From NCBI GenBank assembly GCA_028023455.1, contig JAQFVV010000056.1, forward strand, positions 4,859,717 to 4,923,716: 64,000 nt of DNA. Reading direction: 5' to 3'. Numbering within the stretch: the stretch's first letter is position 1; each line of letters opens with the position of its first letter. Both the position numbers and the translations under genes were made by a program. The DNA comes from Epiperipatus broadwayi (taxonomy: Eukaryota; Onychophora; Udeonychophora; Euonychophora; Peripatidae). Below are positions 1 through 13,891 of the stretch, piece after piece. Under the pieces are notes generated by a model, which was not told where the DNA came from, searched no databases, and saw nothing but the letters and a program-made list of their open reading frames with translations.

Positions 1-129
1 TAATGACTATTATATTAAATGCTAAGTGATCTAAAAAGTGACAGTGCAGAGGGAATGGTTTATTATGAAATGTAAATCTGATGAATAAAAAAAGTCTCTA
101 TTAGAGAAAAATGTTTTTTAGTATAGACA

Positions 130-375
130 GAAATGGATTTTCCTGGGCAAAAAACCTTCAGCACTCATACTACTGCTATTGATATTGCTGTCACTGTAGC
201 TGTTACTGCTACTACTTTTACTACTGCTGCTCCTCCTACTGCTATTTCTATTGCTATGGTTATGGTTACTACTACTACTACTGCTACTACTATTACTATT
301 AGTAGTGTAAATGACATTTGATTATAAGCACATGTGTCCACTTAAACTTACTACTACTACTACTACTACTATTAC
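130..375. repeat. Imperfect (ACT/TGC)n trinucleotide microsatellite
   Basis: Imperfect runs of ACT, GCT and ATT triplets. Short open frames rich in Thr, Ala and Val cross the tract, but they are only a by-product of the triplet repeat and I do not call a gene. Confidence 0.85.
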
Positions 376-379
376 TGCT

Positions 380-382
380 AAT

Positions 383-430
<48 letters not shown>
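380..430. repeat. (AAC)n microsatellite
   Basis: An almost perfect AAC/CAA run of about 16 units, directly after the ACT tract. It would read as poly-Asn on the plus strand, with no sign that it is translated. Confidence 0.9.
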
Positions 431-1066
431 AATGTATCATTCATTTCAGCAAGTAAAATTATTTATTTAAAGAAATTGTTTTATCTTTTAGGAAATATTT
501 ATTTCTCTCCTTCAAAATACAATGAAATATCAATTTATTTATTTTTACATATTAGTTGATTAATTAAAGTTGTGATTGACTAATATTTAAAAATCATTTA
601 GAAAACAGTTGCATTTTTGACATTTTATGTAAATTTTAAAGTAGCTTTTATTTTTAAATGTTTATGTCTGAAACCTTATGTTTTACTACTGTAGTAATAG
701 TATAATAATAGCAATATGAAAAAAACCTAGAACAAAAAACCATTCTCAGGGAAGAATAAACTATTTTTATTATTATTATTATTGTTTTAAAAAGAATATA
801 CTTATAAAATCTGTCATATGTTGAATTGATATCTGACTAAAAGCAATGTAACCAAAAGAAAACGTACTAAAATTGTGCAAATTTTTATATGTGGAGTTTT
901 CTCTTCATAATTATTTAAGTAGAAGGTTTTTGCTAGGACTGTAGCCAATCAAGATTAATTGTCCAAAGCAAAGAGAGCAAATAAAAACTGTCAATGCCAA
1001 CGCAATCAAAAGCAAATATCTGGGAACAAAAGAGAAATCCTTTTTGATTGCTTTCATTTCATCAAA
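431..1066. other. AT-rich stretch, nothing recognised
   Basis: Only short A/T homopolymers and a brief ATT run near 765-785. No open frame, repeat match or RNA-like structure that I can support. Confidence 0.6.
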
Positions 1067-2700
<1,634 letters not shown>

Positions 2701-3339
2701 TTCTACATAATGACCTGATCAAGTTGAATTAAAATCGAACATGCTTTAACTAAAATTATTTAACACAATTATAAAATTATGCTAATTATACCCTAAATAT
2801 CATGCCCTCCCTGAATACTAATATAAACTATACACTTTAACTTAGAATATATTAGCATTAAATTCCTTCATCGACCTTTTGCAAAACATTATAACATTAT
2901 TAATATGAATGAATAAATATTGGGGAAACATCAGAAAATAGCCGGGGCATAGGTTAGAAACTGGGCTAATAATTTACTATTAGCCATTAATAAAAATAGC
3001 AAAAATTGTATAAATCCTTCAACTTGACAATTAATAGAACCATCTTAAATTAGTTCCAATAGACAAAAATTACTATCAAACTTAATATTATATTTTTTTC
3101 ATGAGATACGTGTAAGGAAAGAAATTATTGCCGAGTTGAAGTATTATTGGCATATAATCAAAAATAAATGATATTAATAATCATCTAGCAAATGTATAAT
3201 AAGGTTAGATAAATGAACTGCCATTGTAAGAGAAAAAAAGAAAGTTAACATAATACTAATTTTAAAGACTAGAGATTAAGATAGAGAATTACTACATAAT
3301 TTAAGATAGCATAAATAAAAAGAAAATTTTTACAGTAGA

Positions 3340-3640
3340 TAGCTTAAAAGGTGTTTTAACTTAAAGTTCAGAACTGGCCTGAAAGTTGTGGTTCAAAAGG
3401 AAAGATTTTACCCATTTTTCCATGGCTTGTTCCTTAGTGTACATGGTAGAGTCTGATTTGGTTGAAATGTAGGCATGCATTTTCACTTATTTGAATAGCA
3501 TTTTGATTGACTCTTTCAGGTTTTGGCAGCACGATTGGTGTGGAAAAAGTTTAGTTTAGCAGCTACATTGAAGATCTTCTGGGGACTTTAGGCATAGTGG
3601 TCAGATTCCCTGAACTTAGCCCCTCACCATGATGGAGACA
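3340..3640. other. GC-richer relic patch, identity unknown
   Basis: This stretch has a more balanced base composition than its surroundings and looks like old element sequence. On the minus strand short broken frames can be read but none exceeds 60 codons. It may belong to the same decayed LTR element as the patches at 1602-2700 and 6060-6790. I cannot assign it. Confidence 0.3.
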
Positions 3641-5842
3641 CTATATAGATTCATAATTTAACATGCATATAGCTTTTAGTAGCACTTACTTCAAAACAAA
3701 TATGGCTTTTTCTCTCCAAACTTTTCTGGGCTATTTGAGTAAAGCACATCAACAAGTAATGAATAATGATATATTGTACTTTAAAAGTTATGTGGAATTA
3801 AAATAACTGAAATGGATATTTTGGATAAAATGTATCATAAAAATCATTGTTATATATTTTTCACTATATAACAGCAGGATAAAAACATAAGTGTAAAAAT
3901 TGCTTATGATTTTAAGAAAAATAATATTCTATAGCATGAATAGAAAGTAGTGAACAATGAAAAAAACATTTCTTATACATCTATATAATAATTTTATAAA
4001 AATGTTTTCAAATGTTTAATTACATTTAAGGCCTGCATCTACGGTTTAAAAGTATGGCAATTAACACTTTTATACATTTATACAATTTTATTTTGTTGTG
4101 GTTAAGTAATAGGTAAAAATACTGCATTTGTAAGGTAAAATAATATAATATATGGATAATAGAAGATTAGCAATGTCTTTAGTTATACATGTTTTTGAAA
4201 TTAATTTTATTACATGTTCTGTATCTTGCATAATAAAATTATTTGAAAATAGACTTATCTACCATGTTTCCATCCAATATTATTTGATGTTTGAATGTTG
4301 ATAAAATTAAATAAAACGTTTAATTTACATGTTTCTAAATGATTATTATTGATGAAGGAAATTAGTAAGCATCACTAATGATTATTCTAACAGAATATAG
4401 TTACATATATCTTTCTTATAGATATTTTCATTACATTAATTTATAAAACTATCTCATAGACAAGACCTAGAGAACCTCCTATCTATTTTAGATATACCAC
4501 AAATTTCATGTACCAGGTAGCTGCGATTGTCATCCCAATAAAATATAGGGACCATTTATCAGTTTATGGAGCATTATTTTTTTTTTTAAATAATAAGAAA
4601 CTTATTTTAAAATAACATATGAAATTTCTCATTATAGTTTTTACAAAGTGACATGCTGATTTTTTTAAACTCATCATTTTATTAAAGTAATATGCAAGAA
4701 TACATATTTATTAATGATATGATGTATGTGTGAGTGTATGTGCGTGTTAGTGATTGTAAAAAGGAAATAATTAACATTTATTTTAATATATAAAATAAAT
4801 CTCACACAACAAATATTATATGCAAAGGCAATAACAACACAATATTTAATAATATCAGATTGTTTATTCCCACAGTTTAGTGTAAATTCTCCATGCATGG
4901 AAGAAAATTTTGGTGTCACAGATAAATGCTCTTATTATTAGCCTACATTTTATTAACATTCTTATTTGTTAATACTTATTATAAAATTTTGTTTGTGTGA
5001 AATGAAATTGAAAAATAGATTTTCTCCATGATAACATATTGTTTTGTAGAAGGTACATGTCTCACTCTCCATCTCTAATTACATGTCTATATGCATATCA
5101 GCGTTTAGTATTTACTGTGTAGCAAATCACCAGTGTGTAAAGAAATTGGAAAGTACATTATTTGTGTATAAGTGTACTAATCCCAATACAGAAATAGAAA
5201 ATGTTACTTTTTTTTAAAGTAATTATTATATTTATGCATATGAAAAATTTATAAATTATAATTTACAAAAAGATTTTTTTCAATATTTGTATTTTTTAAA
5301 AAATGTTTACTGTTATAATTAACTTGTCCAGTGTAGGTAAGAAACAAAAATTATTAGAATTAAACAGCAGAAAATTTCTAAGATGGTGGATGTAAAAATA
5401 TTGCATGATTAATAAGGTCAGTAAACTGTATTTTATGTTTTAGAACAATTATTACATGGTGAATGTTTCAATAAAACATAATTATGAGAGATAAATCATA
5501 AATCTGTTCCTGAATAAAGAAAAGATGAACTAAAACAAATATTGCATCCATTAAAAATAGAAATGCTTAGTAAACATCTCCAATTAAATATATTGGCAGT
5601 CAAATAAAACTGCTGCTAGTTCTATGGCACAGCTGTAATTAGAAAACAAGGACATAGTAAATATGTATGAGCATCATTCTTTTGGAAGATTTCTAAAACA
5701 AAAAAAATATTTGTTCTAATAATAATATTTATTAGACAATTAGCATGACAATATTATTATATATTATAGAAGGTTATATAAAAAAAGTAAAAAAAAAAAC
5801 AAAGGCAATATACAAAAAAAAAACACAGTATTGAAAGTCTGG
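3641..5842. other. AT-rich stretch, nothing recognised
   Basis: A/T homopolymers and random short frames only. The 81-codon minus frame at 4674-4919 is rich in Ile, His and Asn and has no motif, so it is taken as chance. Confidence 0.6.
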
Positions 5843-6046
5843 TTAATTATCACTTGATTGTGTTTGTTGACTGGAATTTTGGAAAAGCTTCCAGGTTTCC
5901 TGGTACATAAATGTGGTTGCAATAGACTTGTCTCTTTGTTTGACTTTGTTAATTATCTGATTGAACAGTTTGTCTTTATCTGGACATGGTAAGGTAAATT
6001 GAGTTTTACATCTGACTAGCCAGATGGAGTAGGTGTTGATTAGCAA
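5843..6046 (-). pseudogene. C-terminal relic of an L1/Tx1-like LINE ORF2 (second copy)
   Basis: The translated 67 residues resemble the C-terminus of the plus-strand LINE relic ending at 9182. Both share an aliphatic-rich AIW/SIW-[ML]-[AV]-R-C motif followed by [KN]-x-F-[TF] and PxPxxxxxF, and both end in a Gln-rich tail after a W. In LINEs of the L1/Tx1 kind this segment follows the reverse transcriptase. Only the last part survives; the zinc-finger-like CHNC segment and the RT are missing. Directly upstream on the minus strand lies Gag-like sequence, so the copy is truncated or has been joined to another relic. Poly-T/poly-A rich sequence follows at 5800-5830, on the expected 3' side. Assignment rests on similarity to the other copy. 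Confidence 0.55.
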
Positions 6047-6059
6047 TGGCTATTTGTTA

Positions 6060-6790
6060 ATCATCTCTGGGAAGGTAAAGTACAAACATCTTCTTCAGAC
6101 ATTCCACATGATCCTGTGGATTCTCTCTGGGTTCACCATGGAATATCTGTATTTGAATAAATCATGTCATGAAGGGTGACTCTTGGTGACTGGCCAGTGG
6201 CTCTGTTTTTATAGTTTTAATACTCTTAACTGTGGTGTCTGGCAGTACATTTTCCTCTGGTTCAACTATTTTAATTACTGGTTGTTCTTTTTGCTATGAC
6301 TCATTAATTTCATTTGGTTTTTTTCTCTTTTCTTCAGAGTCTCCTCTCTCCTTTTTTTTCTTTACCATGCCTCATTTCTTGCCTATCTTTTATATCTTTT
6401 CTAAGCTCTTTTATTTTATATAATAATTGGCTCATCACCATTAGGATAGCTTGATTGAACTCATTCCATTTCTGTCATTCCTCATGTTGGTACAGTAATT
6501 TCTCTGGATCTTTTAACAATACTTCAAGATATGATGACCCCATTGGTTCTTCCAATTGTAAAGTGGTCTATGATACTCCAACACTTATTCATTCATGCTC
6601 TTGTCTGCCCCTTTTCTCATCCATTTTATTATTACAATTTTTTTTTGTTACTTTGATGACTGATCTAAAAGAAAAAAATTCTACTCAGATATATATTTAT
6701 ATTATCCTATTTTTCATTAAGTAAACACCTTCTTCACCCTTTTTGAAGATCATCTTCCATCTAACCAGTCACTGTGTTGCCAGTTTTTAT
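6060..6790 (-). pseudogene. Broken Gag-like relic of a Ty3/gypsy-type element
   Basis: On the minus strand, near 6085-6165, a broken frame contains HGEPRENPQDHVECLKKMF, which parallels YGEYWENPHEHVDSLTDAF near the N-terminus of the intact gag-pol at 30.2-34.0 kb. Upstream (about 6290-6480 minus) a charged segment rich in Lys, Glu and Arg could form a coiled coil, as Gag N-termini often do. Stops and frame changes break the reading throughout, so it is not functional. No protease or RT follows: downstream the sequence passes directly into an L1-like LINE tail. The similarity is short, and the call is an inference. Confidence 0.4.
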
Positions 6791-6799
6791 GTATCTACC

Positions 6800-7640
6800 C
6801 TCAACTATTATTTTGCTGATACCCTAACTTCCACTTGCTAACAAAATTTGTTTACTTAAACATTTTATTCAATATTTACCTCCATGATTCTTATTTCTTA
6901 TCAATTTTTTCATTTGGTTTCTTCTTGGTTGCACCCATGCATCTGAAAAAGAAAACTTATAGACTGGTTAATATATATTCAATATTTATACATGACATCA
7001 TTAAATAAAAAATGCTCTCAGTACTATTTGTCTGGGTTCAAATTCTCCATTTCCAACATTTTTGACATTTGACTCACTACTAGTTGGCAAAATTTCTTTT
7101 ATAAGGGTGCCAATCAACACAGAGTGATCTATGATTTAGAATAATTTTAACACTTTTTACATATGTCTGAATAATAACCATTGGAATAGACAGATATATT
7201 CATTTCAAGTATTACATTGAAGAAGAAAAAAAAATATATCTATTCTGTACTTATGGCTGTAGTACATGGGTCTTATCTTTACAATAAACTCTACTTTTAA
7301 TTATCAAACATGAAAACAAACTTTTCTGGTCATAAAACCTATACTAAAAAAATTCCTACTTATGGTTATAGCACATGTTTTTTTTTTGTTTTTTTTAGCT
7401 TACACACGAATTTTATACTTATAGACTAACTACTTTACTTTCAATATTTCAGAATACAAGTTTTAATCTAAAAATTTGCCTCTGGTATGCAAGATTTTTT
7501 TTATTTACTCAATCAGTTTATTACATTTTCTGGGTGAAAAACATGGTATTTCTTCTTACCTTTATTAACACAATGGTATTTGATTTTTATAAACTCAATA
7601 TCACAAAACAAATTATTTTTATTCTATAACATTACGTATA
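6800..7640. other. AT-rich stretch, nothing recognised
   Basis: Long T runs (around 7380-7400) and no supported frame or repeat. Confidence 0.55.
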
Positions 7641-7649
7641 TATTAGATT

Positions 7650-7975
7650 ATACTAGTGACCTATCCAGGGTATGGGAATAATTAATAAGGCCACATTGTT
7701 GGGCATCCAAATGTGGAAACAAATCCATGTACCAGTCAAAATATGTCGATTCATCTAACATGAGCTGGAACTCAATGAAACTTACTTCAAACCCAATCAA
7801 GCCTGAGATTTATATCAGGGACCAACCTAGATCTGAACCCATTCCACAAGCTCCAGATAGAACATCTAATGAATAACATAATAATGATGGCCCACGAGAA
7901 TTAATTCTTAAATCCAGCCCACTAGAAGAGTGAAAGTGACAATGAGACATATTTAACAAAAGAACGCATATATAT
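7650..7975. other. Possible decayed LTR fragment
   Basis: More balanced composition than the flanks, with TTCAAACCCA and TCTGAACCCA motifs and a later ATCTAATGAATAACA stretch. The spacing resembles the first 150 bases of the LTR relic at 1602. It could be the partner LTR of that old element, but I cannot align it with confidence. Confidence 0.3.
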
Positions 7976-9182
7976 GTTGGAATGTATAGAAGTGGAGAGA
8001 ACATTTCCGAATCCTCCAAACTTTCCTTCAACCTCAACAAGTCATCGGCCTGGAAAATCAACACCGGCAAGAAGATATCATTGCCTTTCTCAGCAGACCC
8101 CCAAAACTTTTTGGGGTTTCCAATATACAAGTCACTGCAAGCCATGTCGATACAAATACAGAATTCCATCATTGAAGCCGCCACCAACACAGTTAAAAAC
8201 CTTGCCAAGGTTTATTTATCACTGCAAGAAAAAATCTCTCTCCTCAATATCAAGGTAATGGAAAAGATTAGCTACTATCTACCCATAATTAACATGACAA
8301 AGACTTTCAATACAAAAATCAACCGAATCTGTGCACGGCTGTTGTGGAAGGGTAAAACAGCGGCCATAGGAATTGAACGCATGCAGTGACATAGTAAAAA
8401 TAATGGTATGTCGTTGCATGCAACATTTTTTATATACTACCAAAAGTGCCACTCTCTGATCCACATCCTACAAAAGAAATTTCCCCAGATTGTAGCGGAA
8501 CAACCAGTCATTCCATCAGACAGACCTCCACCTTCAAAGATAAGCTGGCTAAATCAGATACTTGACTACCTTTTCACTCACAATGGCCACTCTACCCTAG
8601 TATTCAGAAAAAAATCTCCATTTGGGATGCTCATGGCCTGCTATTTCCCACACAAAACTCTACCATTCCTTACCTTGGTGGTAACAATCACGTGGTCACC
8701 CGATTTTTCAAGCATCTCAAGCTGGAGCCAAGGTTCCTAGACTTTCTCGTAAAATCAACCTGATTTCACTCCAGACAAACTGGTTCATGCACTACAGGAG
8801 ATTCCTCAAGAATATAGATCCTATGTGTCACAACTGCCATAGAACCTGTGAAACCTTTGATCACATGATAAATGATTGCCCAGCATATGACAAAATCAGA
8901 ACTTTCATTACTTACCACTGCCACATTTCCCTGAATAAAATCTTAAATATTAAATGCTGCTTCCTGTCCAGGGATTATGTCACCACAAGACTCTCAACCT
9001 TTCTCACTTATGCCATTTGGATGGCCAGATGTCGCAACAAATTTACCTTTCCTCATCCCAAGCCTGAAGACACATTCATTTCCAAGCTAAAGGAATTTTG
9101 CCATAAGGACAGAATAATCTCTTTCAGATTTTTATTTGACAACACGTGGAGCCTGATTAAGCTGGATCAACAACACCAGTAA
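7976..9182 (+). pseudogene. L1/Tx1-like LINE ORF2 relic (post-RT region and C-terminal zinc motif)
   Basis: Three frame-shifted segments read in order: 7982-8389, 8408-8740 and 8787-9182. The first has NFLGFPIYKS, then a region ending LLNIKVMEKISYYLP and RLLWKGK, the usual layout of the segment after the RT fingers and palm in L1/Tx1-like ORF2 proteins. The last has CHNCHRTCETFDHMINDCP, a Cys-Cys-His-Cys finger like that at the end of many such LINEs, followed by a conserved-looking AIWMARC motif. The endonuclease and RT catalytic motifs are absent, so the copy is 5'-truncated as well as broken. An AATAAA-like signal lies near 9271. Clade assignment is tentative; a sister fragment is on the minus strand at 5843-6046. 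Confidence 0.65.
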
Positions 9183-9189
9183 CCACATC

Positions 9190-9895
9190 AGAACATTTGG
9201 TTGCCTGACTAACATGGATAACTATTATTTTCGATTTACAATTGTATCATTATTACATATGGTTTTTCAATAAAATTATTTATAAATAAGTTGTTTGTAT
9301 AATAAAACATTTAATGAAACAGTAAATTAATTATATATTTATTTGAATGTGCATAGCAAGATGATTTACACAGAGGTATAGAGTGACATACAATTGATCA
9401 CACTATTATGATTCATATGTTCTTATGAATAAATGATATATTTATGTAAAAGGTATATTTGATGGGCTGAGTTCAAGATGCCAATCATTGGATCACCAAA
9501 TAAACTTACAACATATTTGAATTAACACTTTAGTGGTGGTTCTGAAAGGTGATGCTTAATGTATAAATTTCTGGAGCATTCTAGGAATCATTATACATAT
9601 TACATAAACTCTTTTTACACTGTTACTGTCATGAAAATCAATAAAATATACTTTAAAATGGTTTACTCATTAAGGATAATACTTGTGAGTATTTAATAAA
9701 ATAACATACATTTAAATTAAGTTATTTGCTTCGTGAACAAAATATTTTAACTATTCTTTAAATTTGGATTTTAAAAGAAAAATAAGCTTCACCTTTCTAA
9801 TATAGGTATCCTCTTAAATAAACAGAATAGATTACAATGGTGGGATTTTTAAAATAAGAAGAAAAACAACATTATTAATTAAACTAGTCACTAAT

Positions 9896-9899
<4 letters not shown>
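9190..9899. other. AT-rich stretch, nothing recognised
   Basis: The likely 3' untranslated end of the LINE relic (to about 9280), followed by plain AT-rich sequence. Confidence 0.55.
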
Positions 9900-9939
<40 letters not shown>

Positions 9940-9984
9940 TATATGATATATGGTTGATATATATATATATATATATATCAACCA
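9900..9984. repeat. (TA)n tract and perfect 34-bp hairpin at the RTE LINE 3' end
   Basis: A (TA)n tract at 9901-9936 is followed by 9951-9984, a perfect palindrome with arms TGGTTGA / TCAACCA around (TA)n. The right arm overlaps the stop codon and 3' end of the RTE LINE that follows on the minus strand. The TA run may therefore be the element's simple-repeat 3' tail; RTE elements are known to end in short tandem repeats rather than long poly-A. Confidence 0.75.
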
Positions 9985-11010
9985 TTATCAATCCACTGCA
10001 GGATGAAGGTCTCTCCAAGTTTAATCCATCTTCTCTGACCTTTAGCTTCTCTTCTCCACAACACCCCTGCAAATTTTCTTATTTCATCCATCCATCTCAC
10101 ATGTGGTCTCTTTCTGGGTCTTTTACAATCTCTTGGAATCCAGTTTAAAATTTCAATTGTCCATCTATTATCATCTCTTCTAGCAATATGTTCAGCCCAA
10201 CTCCATTTCAATCTTTTTAATTTTTTCAATAAGGTCAGTAACACCTGTTTGTTGTCTTACCCATACATTGTGTTTTCGATCTCTTCTTGTTACTCCCAAC
10301 ATATATCTCTCCATACTCCTTTGAGTGGTCTGACGTCTCTGTATTGCTCTTCTATTAAGTGTCCAAGTCTCAGATCCATAAGTAAGAACTGGTAAAACAC
10401 ATTTGTTAAAAACCATCCTTTTCAAACACATAGGCATATTTCTTTTTAGTATCAAGTTATTTCTACCCAAAGCACTCCAACCAAGTTTAATTCTATGATT
10501 AATTTCCTCCAATATGTTTCCATCTGTATTAATAATCTGACCAAGGTATTTGTAACTGTTACTCTCTTCTAATTCTTCATAATCTTTATTTTCATATTTT
10601 GAGCAAATCGATTAAACATTACTTTAGTCTTTTTAACATTTATCTTTAGTTCTACTTTTCTACTTTCATCTGCTAACTCCTGCAACATTTCCTGCAGCTC
10701 TGAAGCATTATTTGCAAAAACAACTACATCATCTGTGAAATCTAAATGACTTAAATACTCTCCATTTACTTTCACTCCTTTAGTTTCCTATTTTAATCCA
10801 CAAAATACTTCTTGCAGCACTGCCGTAAAGAGTTTTGGAGATATGGAGTCACCTTGTCCTACACCTTTCTCAATGTTGATTTTTCTAGTATCATTATGTA
10901 ATCTAATTGCTGCTGTTGCATTTTTATAAATATTTTTTAAAATATGACAATATCCTGTATCTATACCTTGATAATCCAATGCTTTAATCACTGAAGAAAT
11001 GTGCATATAT
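9978..11010 (-). pseudogene. 5'-truncated RTE-clade LINE (RT and C-terminal region), broken
   Basis: Read from 11006 down, the frames give IYKNATAAIRLHNDTRK, then GVGQGDSISPKLF (RT motif before the catalytic site), then LSHLDFTDDVVVFANNASEL with the RT catalytic DD, then KTKVMFN, VLPVLTYGSETWTL, and finally WAEHIARRDD and WIPRDCKRPRKRPHVRW. This layout is typical of RTE elements, where the endonuclease and RT are in one protein that reverse-transcribes its own mRNA at the target site. The usual ADD is TDD here. The copy has an in-frame stop near 10788 and frameshifts near 10540 and 10200. It starts part-way into the RT, next to a short (TA)n tract at about 11009-11018, and has no endonuclease. 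The end of the reading frame is at 9978. Confidence 0.9.
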
Positions 11011-11437
11011 ATATATAAGCAAAGTGTAATTTTATTGTTACAGCATCAAAATGAGGTCACTAAACAAATAAATTAATAATAATGAAGTAGCAGTGCTGAT
11101 ATGAAGGCAGAAGAATCTGAAGTGAGATCATGCTTCTAAACGAAAAAAATGGAGTAGCTACGTGGCTTGGCATGGTTTCCATAGTTCTCTGGTGCAACAT
11201 GAGAAGGCTTTTATATGAAAATGGTCCCAGAAAGGTCGACAGGGCATGAGGAAAGTCTATGGTCTGAACTTGTTGCAACCCACCAGATGAGAAGCACACA
11301 CTAGTTAATAAACTAAGCCATATATCAACAATGCAGCTTAACACTATGTCTTTAATGACATGAAATGGAAGTTACTATTTTAAGATACACAAACCTCACT
11401 CGAATGCTGTAATTTAGGCAATTAACGCTGTGCTATG

Positions 11438-11440
<3 letters not shown>
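11011..11440. other. Unidentified patch with a 94-codon minus frame
   Basis: Composition is less AT-biased than the flanks. A minus frame at 11060-11344 gives 94 residues with no motif I know. The patch lies between a short (TA)n tract and the long one at 11441. It may be part of an unknown mobile element; no function is proposed. Confidence 0.3.

Positions 11441-11511
<71 letters not shown>
11441..11511. repeat. (AT)n microsatellite
   Basis: About 35 AT units without interruption. Confidence 0.95.
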
Positions 11512-11514
<3 letters not shown>

Positions 11515-12949
11515 ATTCATACAAAATAGATTTTAAAATTTATCCCCTCTTCTTTCCTTGCTATTTAACATACTGAAATCCCACACTCGGGAATTTTATA
11601 ACTTGAGAATAATCATGTCTTTGAAATATTAAGAGAATGACCTAGTACTATGGATAATAAAAAAACAATAATAAGAAATCACCTTTTCAGACCTAAGTGA
11701 GTGACATAGAAAATATTTAATAGTGTTATTTTTTCAGTGATTTGAAAGTTTTACATAAATAATACCCTTTTTGATGCATAAAGAAAATCATGAAATTAGA
11801 TTAACTTGAGAAACAACCTGGCAAGCATATTAATTAAAAATATATCTAAATCTAACTCAAAGGGAGGATATTTTACTAACCTCAATCGAGGGAAGTCTGA
11901 ATATATAGGGGAAATTAACTTTATATGTTAGGCTCAGAATATTGTTTAGATTGACAACTTAAAATAATAAAATAAAACATAGTTTAAAATTAAGAAAGGA
12001 ACCACACCAAAATTAAAGAAAGAAGAGCATATGACAGACATTACATATAGAAAAAATTATTAGTATGAAATCAAAATTTACATTAAAAGTTAAGAAAGCA
12101 TTTAATTTAACAATTTAAATATGAGATCCGGATCTGAGATTGAGATTAGTTTTAGAATGAATTAGACATAAATTTCATAGGCAGTTCTTAGGTTAATTAC
12201 CTTGATTAAAGAGTCCATTTTGACATTCGACTTCAGCATGGCAAACAAACAGGATTCAAATGATTTCCAATGTAGTAGCAAGTTTCCATTAGGCATTCCT
12301 CCATTCTTAGATCATATTTTCTATCATGCTTGGGGCATCATCAAGGTGGTTACTGCTGGCAAGAGATGGACCAGCAAAGGTGAGGAAAGGTGATTAGTTT
12401 GACTACTCATTCAACATTTTGGAAAACAAAGTAGCATAGAGTAGTTTTGCAACAACTAATCTACAAAACTAGTTCTCTCTTGCAGTTAAAAATTGGCCCA
12501 TTATATATTGCCCTTAGATGTTTTAGGAATGCTTTTAATATCTTTTTTTAAAATTTCATTCATGATTACAATCTAGTAGGAATTTTTTCATTTCCTTTAC
12601 CTATTGTTTTTGGAGATGCAACTGTTAGATAATTTGTCCAAAAATATATTCAAATATTTTTCCAGATTAGAAATAGATTTGACAAAAATGATAATTGCAA
12701 AAGTAAAAACTCTTAATCCAATTTCTCTTTTTACATTTAGTACATTTTAATTAGACATTCTTTCCCCAAATTAGACAATGCAAAATTTTCACCCTTTTAA
12801 TTATTTTTGGACAATTAACAGTTGCATACACCATCTTAGATTTATTTAAAAAAAATACAGTTTTTAAAAGAATTTAAAGAAGTTTTTTTTTTTACAAACT
12901 TCAAAAAAAATATTTGTAAAATTAATATCATGTTAATAATTGTTCCCAT
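11512..12949. other. AT-rich stretch with one short unassigned frame
   Basis: Mostly A/T-rich sequence. A 63-codon plus frame (12202-12393) covers a slightly GC-richer patch but has no recognisable motif, splice context or homologue in the window. Confidence 0.5.
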
Positions 12950-12966
12950 TATATATATATATATAT

Positions 12967-13806
12967 TGTAACAGGCTGGTGGTTTCTAGAAGAGATAGGG
13001 GGAGAGAATCTTACTATGGTCGGACTTTGGGTCTTCCCATAGGATGCAAGTGATTATGCAATGAAATACATAACCTATGACTGTACCTACTTCCAATAGA
13101 CTAGATCTATCTATTTTTATTAACCTAGATACAATTTGGGTCAGTTCATCCAAATCTCACCCTTTTCTAGCCACATTATACCACAGTATTTGAACTCAGG
13201 GAGTAATTGCTTGAGCTCTCTTATCAGGGAAGGAGATCACACTAATAGTAGTTATTGAACCTCTATATAAATGATAATTAATTACCAAAAATCCCTTAAA
13301 CATATCCCAAAACATAAGAATATTAAAAAAAATGTGTATGTGAAGTATAAGTATATATGTATTAAAAGTTATAATAAATGACTTAAATATGTATATGTAT
13401 TTCCTCTATCATAAAAATAATATTGATAGGTGTAAAACTAAATAAGATAATGTTTATAATGGGTATGTGAATAATGAAGAACTATAAAGCTGATGGTGGA
13501 TATTGAAATAATGATGAGTTAGAGACCAGATTAAAATAACGAATTATATAAACATTTATTGATTAACAAAAAATATAAAATATGAATAACAAATAAATCT
13601 GATACATGCAATTTATTTTGTCAAGGATGAATTTCTACCATATCGATATCTATAATGATATTAATAAAAATAAAATCCTTACCCTAAACCCAATGGTAAA
13701 AGTTCATGTACCTGATTAATTATTTACAGCAATGAATATGTAAAATTATAATACGTATATGTGATAGTGATTTTAACTGGCTAATTTACAAGATATATAC
13801 AAACAT

Positions 13807-13810
<4 letters not shown>
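12967..13810 (-). repeat. Probable solo LTR in a (TA)n target
   Basis: It starts TGTAACAGGCTGG directly after the TA tract at 12949-12966 and ends CATAACA directly before the TA tract at 13811-13835. Near 13180 it has TTTGAACTCA and a TTGAGCTCTC stretch, spaced as in the LTR relic at 1602. These features fit an 844-bp solo LTR or a deleted long LTR. No internal coding region is present. Orientation is inferred from the position of the GAACTC-type motif relative to the intact element. Confidence 0.45.
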
Positions 13811-13835
<25 letters not shown>

Positions 13836-13841
<6 letters not shown>

Positions 13842-13845
13842 ACAA

Positions 13846-13881
<36 letters not shown>

Positions 13882-13891
13882 TTGTTGTCTA
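13836..13891. repeat. Perfect 56-bp hairpin around (TA)n
   Basis: Arms TAGACAACAAAGA and TCTTTGTTGTCTA are exact reverse complements enclosing 30 bases of (TA)n. The whole stretch would form a cruciform or a single hairpin, probably from an inverted duplication of the tract border. Confidence 0.9.

Noticed and set aside
133-559. Open frames across the ACT and AAC repeats (poly-Thr/Val/Ala and poly-Asn)
   Set aside because: They exist only because triplet repeats lack stops in some frames; no flanking coding signal.
7810-8464. Minus-strand frames opposite the LINE relic (132 and 61 codons)
   Set aside because: The plus strand has the recognisable LINE motifs; the minus frames have none.
9884-10148. 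Plus and minus frames through the TA tract beside the RTE LINE
   Set aside because: Tyr-Ile repeats from TA and antisense of the LINE; not real genes.
11385-11440. tRNA-like sequence on the minus strand before the long TA tract
   Set aside because: A-box-like and B-box-like motifs are too close together (under 20 bases) to be a tRNA or a normal SINE head.
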